Positions 1 through 8,727 of a stretch of 28,256 bases of DNA are shown here, piece by piece. The stretch comes from Chytriomyces cf. hyalinus JEL632 (lineage: Eukaryota; Chytridiomycota; Chytridiomycetes; Chytridiales; Chytriomycetaceae), in NCBI GenBank assembly GCA_025435555.1, contig JAIWWG010000175.1, forward strand, positions 1 through 28,256, given 5' to 3'. The position numbers were made by a program, and so were the translations under genes. A model generated the notes under the pieces. That model did no database searches, was not told the origin of the DNA, and saw nothing but the letters and a program-made list of their open reading frames with translations. The first letter of the stretch is position 1. Each line of letters opens with the position of its first letter.

Positions 1-708
1 AATGGAGCCAGTCAGCCTGGCGCCAGACAAATTCAACCATTCCAGGTTGACAAGGTTCCCAAAGCTGTCGGGTATAGTATCGTCAAGAAGCGTCGTACAT
101 AGATTCAGTTTCATCAAGTTGACGAGATTTGCCAACTGCGACAAGATGGGGCCAGACACGCGACTGCCGATCAAACTTAAATTCGTCAGTTTTGTCAGAT
201 GGCCCAAACTTTGCGGAATGGGACCAAACAGAAACTGGCATCCCAAGGCCAAGGATGTCAATTGCTTCAGTGTGCCGATCGTGCTTGGCAGTGGACCAGC
301 CAATTGAAAAGTTTCACTCGTGGCATTGGATACACAAGGGAATCTTTCAAACAGGGAATCCTCGCTGGTTGCCGTGAGGGGGTTGATTGGGAAAGCATTC
401 AGAGTGCTTACGGGATAATTCGTGAATACTCCAGTTTTAGATGAATTGAGCATGTGTTCCTGCACGGTTGCCAAGAAGCGCTCCCCAAACGATGCAGGCG
501 TAACGAAGCAGAACACGTCCCGTTTTTCCGTTGTCGATTCACTGAGGGTGTGTCCAATATGAACGAGACCAATCAGATTCGAGAAGGGATGGCCTGTCAA
601 TACGCTGTTGAAGGAGCGGCAGACTCGCCGATACTTTGCGATCTGGAATGGATCCAACTGAAGGAAGATTTGCAGCAGGACTTCGAAGGGTAGATCGAGC
701 AGATGCAT
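1..708 (-). CDS. F-box / plant-type LRR protein, 3' part off the left edge
   Basis: An uninterrupted frame of 236 codons runs from an ATG at 708 to the window edge. The N-terminus (residues about 1-40) reads LLDLPFEVLLQIFLQLDPF, then VCRSFNSVL, which matches an F-box. After a roughly 95-residue linker come at least four 24-residue LRRs of the plant/GP type (for example LTSLALGCQFLFGPIPQSLG, then LVNLEWLNLSGARLTGSI). F-box proteins recruit substrates to SCF ubiquitin ligases through Skp1, and the LRRs would bind the substrate. The substrate is unknown. No intron is needed in the visible part. The gene diverges from the decayed F-box/ankyrin copy that starts at 940, and degenerate relatives lie at 11.5-12.8 kb. 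The F-box/LRR architecture is clear; the SCF role is inferred from the family. Confidence 0.75.
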   Translation of the reverse strand, partial: MHLLDLPFEVLLQIFLQLDPFQIAKYRRVCRSFNSVLTGHPFSNLIGLVHIGHTLSESTTEKRDVFCFVTPASFGERFLATVQEHMLNSSKTGVFTNYPVSTLNAFPINPLTATSEDSLFERFPCVSNATSETFQLAGPLPSTIGTLKQLTSLALGCQFLFGPIPQSLGHLTKLTNLSLIGSRVSGPILSQLANLVNLMKLNLCTTLLDDTIPDSFGNLVNLEWLNLSGARLTGSI

Positions 709-939
709 GTGGTATATTTTGTCAAGTTTCAAATATTTATTTAGCCCAATCCTCTTTGGTGTTCAAAAAGAGGAGGTTTGAGTGGGCATGGTATCTTTTG
801 AGGCTTTGCGTTTCGGTCCAGTGGCAATGCGTTGATGACAGATGGTTGGATCTGTAACGAGTGCACTGATGCGTTGAAGGGGTCTCTTTTTGTTTGGAAG
901 GTGGAGAATTGGTTTTTGGTTTTACTTTCCGAAACTTGG

Positions 940-2071
940 ATGAACAAACTGCCATTGGAACTCCTTCACGCCATCCTGATCCACTCTGACATTGGCGGCG
1001 ACCTAACCGAGTTTGCTCGAGCGTGCCATATCTTTACGCAGATCCTGGATGGGACGTTGCCTTCGCATTGGCCCACATACGGCACGGCTTCCACTTACCC
1101 AGTGTACTACTCCCTAACTGCAGCGCAACTGAGTCCATCAGACCAGATTGATCGAGTGAAGAGGCTGCGGCTTGTAATCAAACGGGTTTTCGAGATGGTG
1201 GCACAGTTGCAGGAGTTGATGGAGTCGCACCAGCTGCCCTTTGCCTACAAGGAAGCCTTATTTGTGTATCTGACTACGCAAGCTGGATATCACAACTTGT
1301 ACCCATTTGATGCCGCCACCAGTCTGCGCATTGTGCAATCGCGTTGTCTTCTCACACCAACCGCGCTCAAACGAGAAGAAGCACTCAGACTCCTCGCTGA
1401 GAGCGGTCATGTGGCGGCGCTTGATTACGTCATCCGTCACTATTCGAGCAGCTTCAACAGCAAGTCACTGGTGAAAGCGCTTGAAAGAGGGTGTTCTGGC
1501 GGTCACAAAGGCGCAGCGTTGCTTTTAATGGCGTACCCAAACGGAATCCTGTCGCTGAACGGTGCCCTAGTATGCCTTATATCGGGTTACTCTCATCAAC
1601 AACGTGCCAATTGCAGCTCTCTTGATGCAGTATGGAGTGTCACCCAGTGCCCTGAATCGCAGCCTACATCAGGCCACAACGAGGCAAATGCCTAGTCTAG
1701 TTTCGCTCTTGCTGCAACAACCAAATATTGACCCAAGCTACGACAACAATGCTTGTCTGGACGCAAGCGTTCGCCTCTGGGACTGTAGCATTACCAGGCT
1801 TTTGCTGACACACGAGCGAGTTTCAATTGGGTCAAATGATTATGCGTCCCTCAGAAGCGTGTTGGACTTGAGAAAGATGGATCATCTGGTGCTGTTCATG
1901 GAATCTGCTGTGCGGTTGCGTGACGTGGAAGCTGTGCAGCTTGTTGAGAGGGTTTGGATATTGCGGAACTGTCGGAATTTACAAAAACAGTGCGCGTTGT
2001 GGTCGAAGCAGCAAAGGGAACAAGATAGGGCAAAAGGAGTCGACGACAGCACAAACGCGCGTATTTCTTGA
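940..2071 (+). pseudogene. Decayed F-box/ankyrin gene, paralogue of the 7.4-kb gene
   Basis: The ATG at 940 opens with LPLELLHAILIHSDIGGDL, nearly the same as the intact paralogue at 7399-8670. The two can be followed almost end to end, through QLPFAYKEALF, SGHVAALDYV and LLMQYGVSPSALNRSL. Relative to the intact copy, about 100 nt encoding roughly 35 ankyrin-region residues are missing near 1570-1585, just before the sequence corresponding to YRVTL. The deletion shifts the frame, so the first frame stops at 1695 while the homologous frame continues from about 1590 to 2071. The last 40 codons diverge through more indels. This is a dead paralogue rather than a two-gene arrangement. The intact copy's family role would be substrate recruitment to an SCF ligase. 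Confidence 0.82.
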
Positions 2072-2264
2072 ACGGTAAAACAGTCATAAAATCACGCTTT
2101 TTAGAAAATCACGCGCTGAAACGTGGCAATTGTCAGAGGAACAAACTAACGGAAGGAACTCATCCTCGCCATCCTGATCCATACGGATATTGGCGGCGGC
2201 ATCATCGACTTCTTTTCTTTCACCCGTACTATGCAACGACAAGGAAAATTTTGCCAGATCGTGG

Positions 2265-2297
2265 CCAATAGGAAGTCTGCAAAAGTCCCACGAGCAT
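2265..2297 (-). repeat. Inverted copy of the CCAAT-containing repeat
   Basis: Read on the minus strand, this 33-bp stretch (ATGCTCGTGGGACTTTTGCA, then GACTTCCTATTGG) matches the start of the element found in plus orientation at 2343-2415 and 7262-7326. With the 2343 copy it forms an imperfect inverted repeat separated by about 45 bp. Confidence 0.65.
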
Positions 2298-2342
2298 TTA
2301 GGTGGATTCATGGCAACACCTGCCTTTGTCGACTTCCCATTG

Positions 2343-2415
2343 GCTCGATGGACTTTTGCAGACTTCTTCCTATTGGCTGTATTGGCTGGCAGTCTCACTT
2401 TCGGAGAATCGGAAA
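2343..2415 (+). repeat. CCAAT-containing repeat element, copy A
   Basis: The run GCTCGATGGACTTTTGCAGA, followed by CTTCTTCCTATTGGCTG, ends in GGCAGTCTCACTTTCGGAGA ATCGGAAA. It is almost the same as the stretch 75-135 bp upstream of the intact F-box/ankyrin gene. It contains ATTGG, an inverted CCAAT box. It may be a promoter module duplicated with the family. Confidence 0.7.
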
Positions 2416-2752
2416 TGGACTGCGGCCGGTATGGCCCATTCCTTGGGCGCTTCAGGTGCCTGGCATCGTGCAAGTACTTGCCGCCTCTTTGACGGAAGAG
2501 TACGGCGAGCGCTTTTCGTGGGCTGATCAGATGATGATTGCTTGAAAGAACCGGAATGCCGTTGGTAAGTCGTGCTCTCTGTTCCACAACAACTTCAACT
2601 AACAAGGACCTCAAAGAACTTCAATAAGGCGCGCTCATTCTGCATTGGAAGAAACAGCGTCAGCAATGAAAAATACCGAATCAAACCCATCTCGTTGAAC
2701 ACTTTTTTGAACCCGAACGGGCGCAAATAAAACTGTAAATATACAACGAAGC

Positions 2753-2840
2753 ATGGTCAACTTGAATCTCAGTCACAACCAGCTCTGTGGCAAGATCCCA
2801 TCTGGAGTTTTCAAGCTTTCAGAAGTGCATGTGCTTCGTT
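2753..2840 (+). pseudogene. Isolated LRR fragment
   Basis: A single plant-type LRR is readable on the plus strand: MVNLNLSHNQLCGKIPSGVF, then KLSEVHVL. Nothing before or after continues the repeat array. It is probably a relic of the F-box/LRR family represented at 1-708 and 11.5-12.8 kb. Confidence 0.6.
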
Positions 2841-3527
2841 CAACACCAAAAACCGTTCTGCATTTCAAAAATGCAACAGGCCGTGTAGCTCAGCGGTACA
2901 GAGAAGCGACAATATCTTATCATCCAAGGGAGCCAGGATCAATCTTGGTTCTCTCTGCTGAGCCACGATCCGACACCTGTGCTTTTGTTTTGTATTTTGG
3001 CAGGATGGCTTCTCCACACCAAGATTTCTTGGAAAATTAAAAGCTTGTGCGTCTGCAAACCCGATACTGTCGACTGAAACTATTCACGAAGAATGGCGTG
3101 TAAATGCTGCGATGGAGTATGGCATGGCCAATCGTTTTTGAGAGCACAAGTCGAAAGTAGTCTGTCGTTGTTGTCTTCTAAAAAGCACAGCTTTTAAATT
3201 CGATCGTCATTGAAGATTTGGCACTTGATGTATGCGTAATATATCCAAAAGCTTGAATCTGAGCAAGTTTTGAAGAACCCCGGGCGTGGTATACAACCTT
3301 GATGCGACCGTGGTAACGGGGCCCGCGTTTGTACCAGCCACATCTCGCTCCAGCTGCTTAATTCCCTGTTCTCTGCTCCACAGAAAAATAATGAACCAAT
3401 AAGGCCGACATTTATGCGTATAATAGAACGCGCTCTTTCGGCATTGAAACGACCACGCTTTGATGCAAATTTAAGGCATTTTTGACAGGCATAAAATAAA
3501 AATAAAAATAAAAATACCTGTGAACGT
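2841..3527. other. Stretch without a supported gene
   Basis: No frame here shows recognisable domains or convincing splice structure. A weak tRNA-like A-box (TAGCTCAGCGGT, near 2886) was examined and rejected. An A-rich run of AATAAAAATAAAAATA type lies at about 3496-3515, shortly before the start of the nucleotidyltransferase-like gene. Confidence 0.5.
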
Positions 3528-4765
3528 ATGGGAGGAAATGCACTGGACAATGTCCGACGACTCTCGAACGCAGAGCACGCCAGACTCATCTCACTTCTAG
3601 TACCAAAGTAAGAACTGTCAATTGCCACTTGTCGCCAAGGTCCCCCAAACCAAACACACCAACAAGAAACAGGCTCAGAACCCACTTTGCACGCGTAGGA
3701 ACTCCCCGCTACCTCCCAACAAAGACCTCACACGGGGACATTGATTTCGTAGTACAAGGCGCACTGAAACCTGCAACATCCAATTCGATCCGAGACACGA
3801 TCGCCGCTGATTTAGGTGCACTCAGCAAAGTCACGAACGGCACCATTTCGAGCTTCAATGTTGAAGGATTCCAAGTCGATGTTACGTTTCTTTCTTCGCA
3901 TGCCCTGAAAGAACAGGAAGAAGCCGTTTTCAATGCATACGTCGGTTCCATGGATTGGGGCGACTTTTCCCGCATCATGGGCGTGATTGTGAAGTAGTTT
4001 GGGTTGAAGTGGTCGTCCGTTGGCTTGGAACTTGTTGTTTCGGATTGGGATGCGCAAGATTCAGTTGAGCACAGCAGCGGCGATATTGCACAAAAGCCAT
4101 TCATTGAAAACAATCTGGACGAGTCAAATCAACCTTCACTCGCAAAACGACCCAATCCACGGCGTATCGGAGACATTGTGCTGACGCATTCATTTCCAGA
4201 ACTTCAAATATAACCCGCAGAAATGGATTGATGGATTCTTGGACGAGAAGGACATGTTTGAGTACCTTGTTTCTTCCCCCACATTCTCAAGCGACTGGAT
4301 GCTGGGTTGGGTGCATTCATTTAAGCCGAATGAAAAAGTGCGGCCAACAGTCAGCCTCTTTAAAGAGTTTCTCATCGAACTATACGGCCATTCTTCCAAC
4401 AACAGCAAGAATTCCTCATCAAGTCTTACCCGATCCGAACAAGACGCGTATAAAATGGATGCGCTGCGCCATTTCGGGAAACTGAACGAGTACAACGACA
4501 TTCTCGCCGCATTCATCAAGAAATCAGCACTTGACGAGCAAATGCGTGCATCTTTCAATGGTGAATTGGTCATGGAATTGACTGGTCTGGATCAGAAACG
4601 TGAGGAAAGAAGATTGGACTTATTAAAAGTCGTGTTCGTGCATTGATTCAGGCGCAGTTTGAAAACTGCGACGAGGATGCTTGGAAACAGGAAATTGCTG
4701 GAATGGCCAAGGACGATATGATCAAGATTATACTGCACCAGAAGACGATGTCGTCGACAGCTCAA
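3528..4765 (+). pseudogene. Decayed nucleotidyltransferase-like gene
   Basis: Exon 1 (3528-3607) starts MGGNALDNVRRLSNAEHARL. A GTAAGA...CAG intron (3608-3672) restores phase into exon 2, which reads YLPTKTSHGDIDFVV, with the GDID metal-binding signature of polymerase-beta-type nucleotidyltransferases. A second block reads FQVDVTFL. The frame meets a TAG at 3995-3997, in the middle of conserved-looking sequence (VIVK-stop-FGLKWSSVGLE), and then continues in the same frame. Near 4205 it changes frame (IVLTHSFPE to NFKYNPQKWIDGF), although a short intron ending TTTCCAG is an alternative there. It changes again near 4630 at an AAAA run. The tail (ALIQAQFENCDEDAWKQEIA) can be followed to about 4765. 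The family is known to me only as a GDID nucleotidyltransferase superfamily member, so the substrate is unknown. Confidence 0.65.
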
Positions 4766-5173
4766 TATCTATTTCCGTGTCTTCTTCAGTCTCGGTCTCG
4801 AGTGGGAATTGATACTTCTGAAAAGATGATCGAAAAATAGGGTCAAGGACTAAACTTTTGGCCTTTTCTAAACATAGGAATATTACCTGAGGCTTTTGCA
4901 GGTTGATCCATGGTACTGTCGGCATCCCAGTCTCCACTTCAGTCAAGGGTTCTTCTCCATGGTTGTGGTGACAAGAGACGTGGTTGTTGTTGGTAGGGCA
5001 TTCGAAGCGACTGGTGAGTTAGAGGTCTTGATACTTTCATTATTGGAAGTGTTCAGATCGTCTCGCGTAGTGGAGTTGATTCGCGTTGTTTCGAGCCCCT
5101 CTTTGTTTGTCAATGTCACAGTCGTTGTGGTCAGCTCGATGAAGCGGAAGATTGACTTATTCTTCATTGTCAT
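4728..5173 (-). CDS. Possible Thr/Ser-rich low-complexity protein, spliced, with a frame problem
   Basis: I do not recognise this gene. On the minus strand an open frame rich in Thr, Ser and Asn (from about MTMKNKSIFRF at 5173, possibly starting further up at 5299) leads to LTEVETGMPTVPWINLQKPQ. A canonical GTAATA...TTTTCAG intron (4818-4886) then joins an acidic last exon (4728-4817) that ends ELSTTSSSGAV at a TAA. The two upstream pieces are offset by one base near 4950, so either an indel or an unseen intron lies there. The 3' end overlaps the tail of the decayed nucleotidyltransferase-like gene on the other strand. No signal peptide or domain is visible. It could be a real disordered protein or chance open frame. 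Confidence 0.35.
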
Positions 5174-5328
5174 GCTGTCAATAAAAATCAAGTTGTGGTT
5201 TGAACTGGAAGCACGTGATTTGCGAGACGTGTCGCCGTGAAAGTGCGTTTGAACGCGTTTATTTAGTGCGTTCAGAATACATATTTTTTTTGACTGCATG
5301 ACAATGAAGAATTCTGCAACTGCATTTA

Positions 5329-7128
5329 CTACACATCAATTGAAAGCACAAACTGATGTACGTTTGTTAAAGCAACGTCAACCTTTGCAACAACATTTCC
5401 TTCAGTTGTTAGAAGATTCTGCTTTGGGTAACCACTGAAGCGTGTGTGTGGAACAACAAAATACAGTTCCGACATTCCACTATCCTTCACAATTTTCTTT
5501 AGCTGAGCCATTTTCACCCCGTGTTTTCGCGAAACAGTCATTTGAAATAGACCAACCGAAGGAGTCAAAGAATCGATGCATGGATAGTTTTTTCGAGCGG
5601 CTGTATAGAGAACATTGCTATCCGTACAATTCTCAATATCTTTGAAGGTCTGTTTCTGGCGTGCGGGTAGGACCAAATCAACGCTGGCAGCAGTGACATC
5701 ATCAAGTGAGCGAATTTTGAAGGTCCCTCCTTTGGATAGTTGGCGATGAGCAAAGGATTCGAACAAATGCCCACGAAGAGAAGAAAACAGCGTTTCACTG
5801 TCAGAGGCAAGCAAAAACGAACGCAGTCTTCTTTCCTCCTGGTTGATGAAAACTTCGAGAGCTCCTTCCACAATATAGTCTGCATGTATGAAGTTAGATA
5901 AATATTATGCTTGATTGAAAAACTCGACCTACTTGAAGCAAATTGAAGGGAAACTCCATGATAATCATCGGAGATTACGAAATGGATTATCAAGTAACTA
6001 ATTTCGTCTTCTTCTGACAAGTACCCACCGACCATATTTCTGAACTTGTCAATATTCAACCCCCCAAGTGCTTGCTCAATTGTTTCACGTAGCAGGTCGG
6101 GTTTTTCGAACACAAAGCGTGCGATTCCACCAATCAAATTGAAACGTTCTTCGACTGTATCAGGGGATAAATCATACACAGCACGAGCTGCAAGCAGTTC
6201 TTCCAAATCCCAAACAGGAAGATAGAAGAGACAGGTCGTTTTTGTGAACTTGAGAAACTGTTTGTAGTGCTTTCGAGCCGGCGGGGCAACAACAACAGTA
6301 ATGGCACCAACGGCGGACGGACCATTAGGAAGTGCATCCGTGAGATACCAAGTGGCAGGAGAATCCAAATGTTGACGGAGAGAAGCGTAATTTGTCGTCC
6401 CAAAACAGCGCTCGCTATCGAAAACGTATATCCAAGGTGCATCCTTGGCTCGATGCAAAACAATAGTCTTCACGTTATCCATCTTGCGCAACCTCCACAT
6501 GACATAAAACAAAAATACGCTCTTCCCAATCCCAGGATTTCCAGTGATTGCAAACCCGCTCGTTCCCCTTTCGTCCATCGAATTAATTCCATAAAGTGCC
6601 TTCTCCCAAATCAATTGAAACATAAGAGGATAGCATTTCCTTATAAAGAACTGTTCCGGGATTTCTTCGCAGAAAGTTGGAGCAGGAGTGAACATCAGGC
6701 AATCGTCAACAGGAGCCGCATTCGAGAGAGAATTCCAAAAATCAGACATATTGGTTGATTCATCGATATCCATAGCAGTTAATGATAGTAAAGAAGTGGC
6801 TGGTGCTGAATAGACACCATTAGATCCAATATCGAAAGCAAATCATGCACTATTCACCTGCGCCAGTCAGTCCAAGTCGGTATGATTCCCTCTTATCCAG
6901 CGCCGCCTCCCTCTCCTTCAGCGCCGCCCTGGCCTCCTTCAGCGCCGCCTCCCTCTTATCCAGCGCCGCCATCCTAGTTTTGTATGCTAGCTCTCCACCC
7001 GTACAGGAGGGATTCTTCTTTGTCCAGTCTTCCAAAGTCTTCTCAGCTTTCAAAACATGCCTCCTCGCCTCTTTGACGGCAGCTTCGGCATTGGCCACGC
7101 CTCGTTGTGCGATGGCAAGGTCGTCCAT
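5329..7128 (-). CDS. Crinkler/RHS-type P-loop NTPase with C-terminal nuclease-like domain
   Basis: Three exons join in phase: 6858-7128, 5933-6805 and 5329-5879. Donors are GTGAAT and GTAGGT, acceptors TATTCAG and CATGCAG, and the product is 564 aa. Exon 1 encodes a coiled coil with four exact heptads (AALDKRE, AALKEAR, AALKERE, AALDKRE). Exon 2 holds the NTPase, with Walker A GNPGIGKS followed by FLFYVMWRL. Exon 3 has LRGHLFESFAHRQL, a VDLVL acidic segment and FQMTVSRKHGVK, the layout of the restriction-endonuclease-like domain found in Crinkler and RHS proteins. Known family members include secreted or nuclear effectors of oomycetes and chytrids. No signal peptide or LxLFLAK-type leader is visible here, so secretion is not supported. 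It is flanked by the disordered gene downstream and the F-box/ankyrin gene upstream (divergent). Family assignment is firm; activity is inferred. Confidence 0.82.
6888..6971 (-). repeat. Four 21-bp tandem repeats encoding coiled-coil heptads
   Basis: Four consecutive 21-bp units share the core CAGCGCCGCC (plus strand) and lie inside exon 1 of the Crinkler-type gene. Each unit is exactly one heptad, so unit gain or loss would lengthen or shorten the coiled coil without breaking the frame. Units 1 and 4 are the most alike. Confidence 0.85.
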
Positions 7129-7152
7129 TTTTTAACGTTTTACGCTTCTCTG

Positions 7153-7164
7153 TATTTATAAATA
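7153..7164 (-). promoter_or_regulatory. Probable TATA box of the Crinkler-type gene
   Basis: The palindrome TATTTATAAATA lies 25 bp upstream of the ATG at 7128. The position suits a TATA element with a very short 5' leader. Confidence 0.45.
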
Positions 7165-7261
7165 TCTGTATTTATTGAAATCTTCTAGAGCGCGTTTTTC
7201 AAGCAGTGAGAATGGCAAAGAACAAAAGGAGGACATGGAGAAGAATGGACAACACGCTCGT

Positions 7262-7326
7262 GCTCGTTGGACTTTTGCAAGCTTCCTATTGGCTGGCTGG
7301 CAGTCTCACTTTCGGAGAATCGGAAA
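7262..7326 (+). repeat. CCAAT-containing repeat element, copy B
   Basis: This copy runs from GCTCGTTGGACTTTTGCAAG through TTCCTATTGGCTGGCTGGCA to GTCTCACTTTCGGAGAATCG. It matches 2343-2415 apart from two 3-bp gaps and a few substitutions. It sits about 75-135 bp upstream of the F-box/ankyrin start codon, so it is a good candidate for part of that promoter (inverted CCAAT box). Confidence 0.7.
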
Positions 7327-7398
7327 TAAACAGCAACGATTTCTGATTGGTGGACTCGGATCAAAATCTGAAATGAAAAATCTTTGCTCTGAACAGTG

Positions 7399-8670
7399 AT
7401 GAACAAAAACCTCAAAACTTATTTAAAAATGGACACGTTACCAGCGGAACTCATCCATGCCATTCTCATCCACACGGACATTGGCGGAGACCTCGTCGAG
7501 CTTGCCAGAGTGTCCCACAACTTTGCCCGGGTCCTTGATGGCGACGTCGCCTTTGCGTTCGACCACATACGGCACCATCTCCAACTGCCAAGAGACAAAG
7601 TGGACCACAGCATACCTTTGAAACAGCTTCCGTCGGACTTTGCTGCTCGGGTGCAGTGGAACATGCTCGTGAAAGAGCGGGCGAGCAACATGGTGGCACA
7701 GTTGAAGCGCTTGAAGCACGTACACCAGCTGCCATTTGCCTACAAGGAAGCCCTGTTCAGTCTGGCCACACAAACTGGAAATCACAAGTTGTACCCATTT
7801 GATGCAGTTACCAGTCTACGCATTGTACCGTCGCGCTGTCTAATCACATCAACTGCCCTCAAACAACAAGAGGCACTCAATATCCTTACCAAAAGTGGTC
7901 ACGTAGCGGCGCTTGATTACGTCCTCAGCCGCTACTCGGGTAGCTTTGGCGCTCAGTCTCTGGCGAATGCGCTCAATGAAGCGTGTGATGCCGGTCACAA
8001 AGACGCAGTGTTGCTGTTGATGGAAAAGGGAATCCCGTCGCTGGACCGTGCACTTTCATGCGCGGCTAGAGAAGGCCGGTTTGATTGCGTCAAAGCCATT
8101 CTCAGTGACCCACTCCAGCGAACCTCCTGTGACGGCAGGGACGACGCATTATATAGGGTTACTCTGAACAATATCGTGCCGATTGCGGCGCTCTTAATGC
8201 AGTATGGAGTCTCGCCCAGTGCCCTGAATCGCAGCCTTCATCATGCCACGACGAGCCAAATGACCGACCTGGTTTCGCTCTTGCTGCAACAACCAAACAT
8301 TGACCCAATCTGCGACAAAAGCGCGTGTTTGGAAGAAAGCGTTTATCACTCGGACTGTAGCATTACCAAGCTTTTGCTGAAACAGGAGCGCGTTTCAATT
8401 GCTTCAAATGACTATCGACCCATCAGAATGGCGCTGGACTGGGGAAAGGCGGATCATCTGGCGCTGTTTATGGAAGTTGCTGCGCGGTTGCATGACGTGC
8501 AAGCTGTGCAGATTGTTGAGAGGTATTTGGATACCGCTGAAACGTCGGACTTTACGAAAAAAGTGCGCGCTCTTGTCGAAACAACAAATGGAACAAGTGA
8601 AGTCAGTTACCAAACACACGTGTATTTCTGGATACAGAAAGCATTCAACACAATCCTATCATTTGTTTGA
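7399..8670 (+). CDS. F-box-like / ankyrin-repeat protein, intact paralogue
   Basis: This single-exon frame has 423 codons if the first ATG (7399) is used. The ATG at 7429 aligns better with the family start (MDTLPAELIHAILIHTDIGG) and would give 413 aa. Residues about 11-50 form an F-box-like helix set (LPAELIHAIL, then LARVSHNFARVLDG). The body carries helical ankyrin-type pairs, for example SGHVAALDYVLSRYS, AGHKDAVLLLMEKG, EGRFDCVKAILSD and LVSLLLQQPNIDP. Such proteins usually act as SCF substrate receptors, and the ankyrins would be the binding surface. A conserved repeat with a CCAAT box lies upstream. The stop is only 57 bp from the convergent CAPZA stop. Two decayed relatives lie at 940-2071 and 2154-2545. 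The target is unknown. Confidence 0.8.
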   Translation: MNKNLKTYLKMDTLPAELIHAILIHTDIGGDLVELARVSHNFARVLDGDVAFAFDHIRHHLQLPRDKVDHSIPLKQLPSDFAARVQWNMLVKERASNMVAQLKRLKHVHQLPFAYKEALFSLATQTGNHKLYPFDAVTSLRIVPSRCLITSTALKQQEALNILTKSGHVAALDYVLSRYSGSFGAQSLANALNEACDAGHKDAVLLLMEKGIPSLDRALSCAAREGRFDCVKAILSDPLQRTSCDGRDDALYRVTLNNIVPIAALLMQYGVSPSALNRSLHHATTSQMTDLVSLLLQQPNIDPICDKSACLEESVYHSDCSITKLLLKQERVSIASNDYRPIRMALDWGKADHLALFMEVAARLHDVQAVQIVERYLDTAETSDFTKKVRALVETTNGTSEVSYQTHVYFWIQKAFNTILSFV

Positions 8671-8690
8671 AAGTTCTGCCCCAATTTTAT

Positions 8691-8711
8691 CTGCCAAATT
8701 CAAAGTGGCAG
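8691..8711. repeat. Short palindromic motif between convergent genes
   Basis: CTGCCAAATTCAAAGTGGCA G is an imperfect palindrome with 6-bp arms (CTGCCA and TGGCAG). It lies between the stop codons of the F-box/ankyrin and CAPZA genes. The first 17 bases recur exactly at 18772. It may contribute to 3'-end formation on both strands. Confidence 0.5.
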
Positions 8712-8727
8712 TTTAAGCATAATTATA

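Larger units (their letters stand above)
2154..2545 (+). pseudogene. Relic of a third F-box/ankyrin copy
   Basis: The frame ELILAILIHTDIGGG near 2157-2200 repeats the start of the F-box/ankyrin family (HAILIHTDIGGDL). It lacks the preceding initiation codon and runs out of recognisable homology within about 20 residues. The same frame stays open to the stop at 2545, but the later part includes the repeated upstream element described separately and does not look like the ankyrin body. It is a truncated or rearranged copy, or a promoter plus 5' exon scrambled by recombination. Confidence 0.55.

Noticed and set aside
2084-2614. 176-codon open frame on the minus strand
   Set aside because: It overlaps the relic and repeat elements and has no domain; chance open frame.
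2879-2965. tRNA-like stretch with an A-box (TAGCTCAGCGGT)
   Set aside because: The acceptor stem cannot be paired, the anticodon arm does not form and the B-box is poor. At most it is a worn tRNA-derived repeat.
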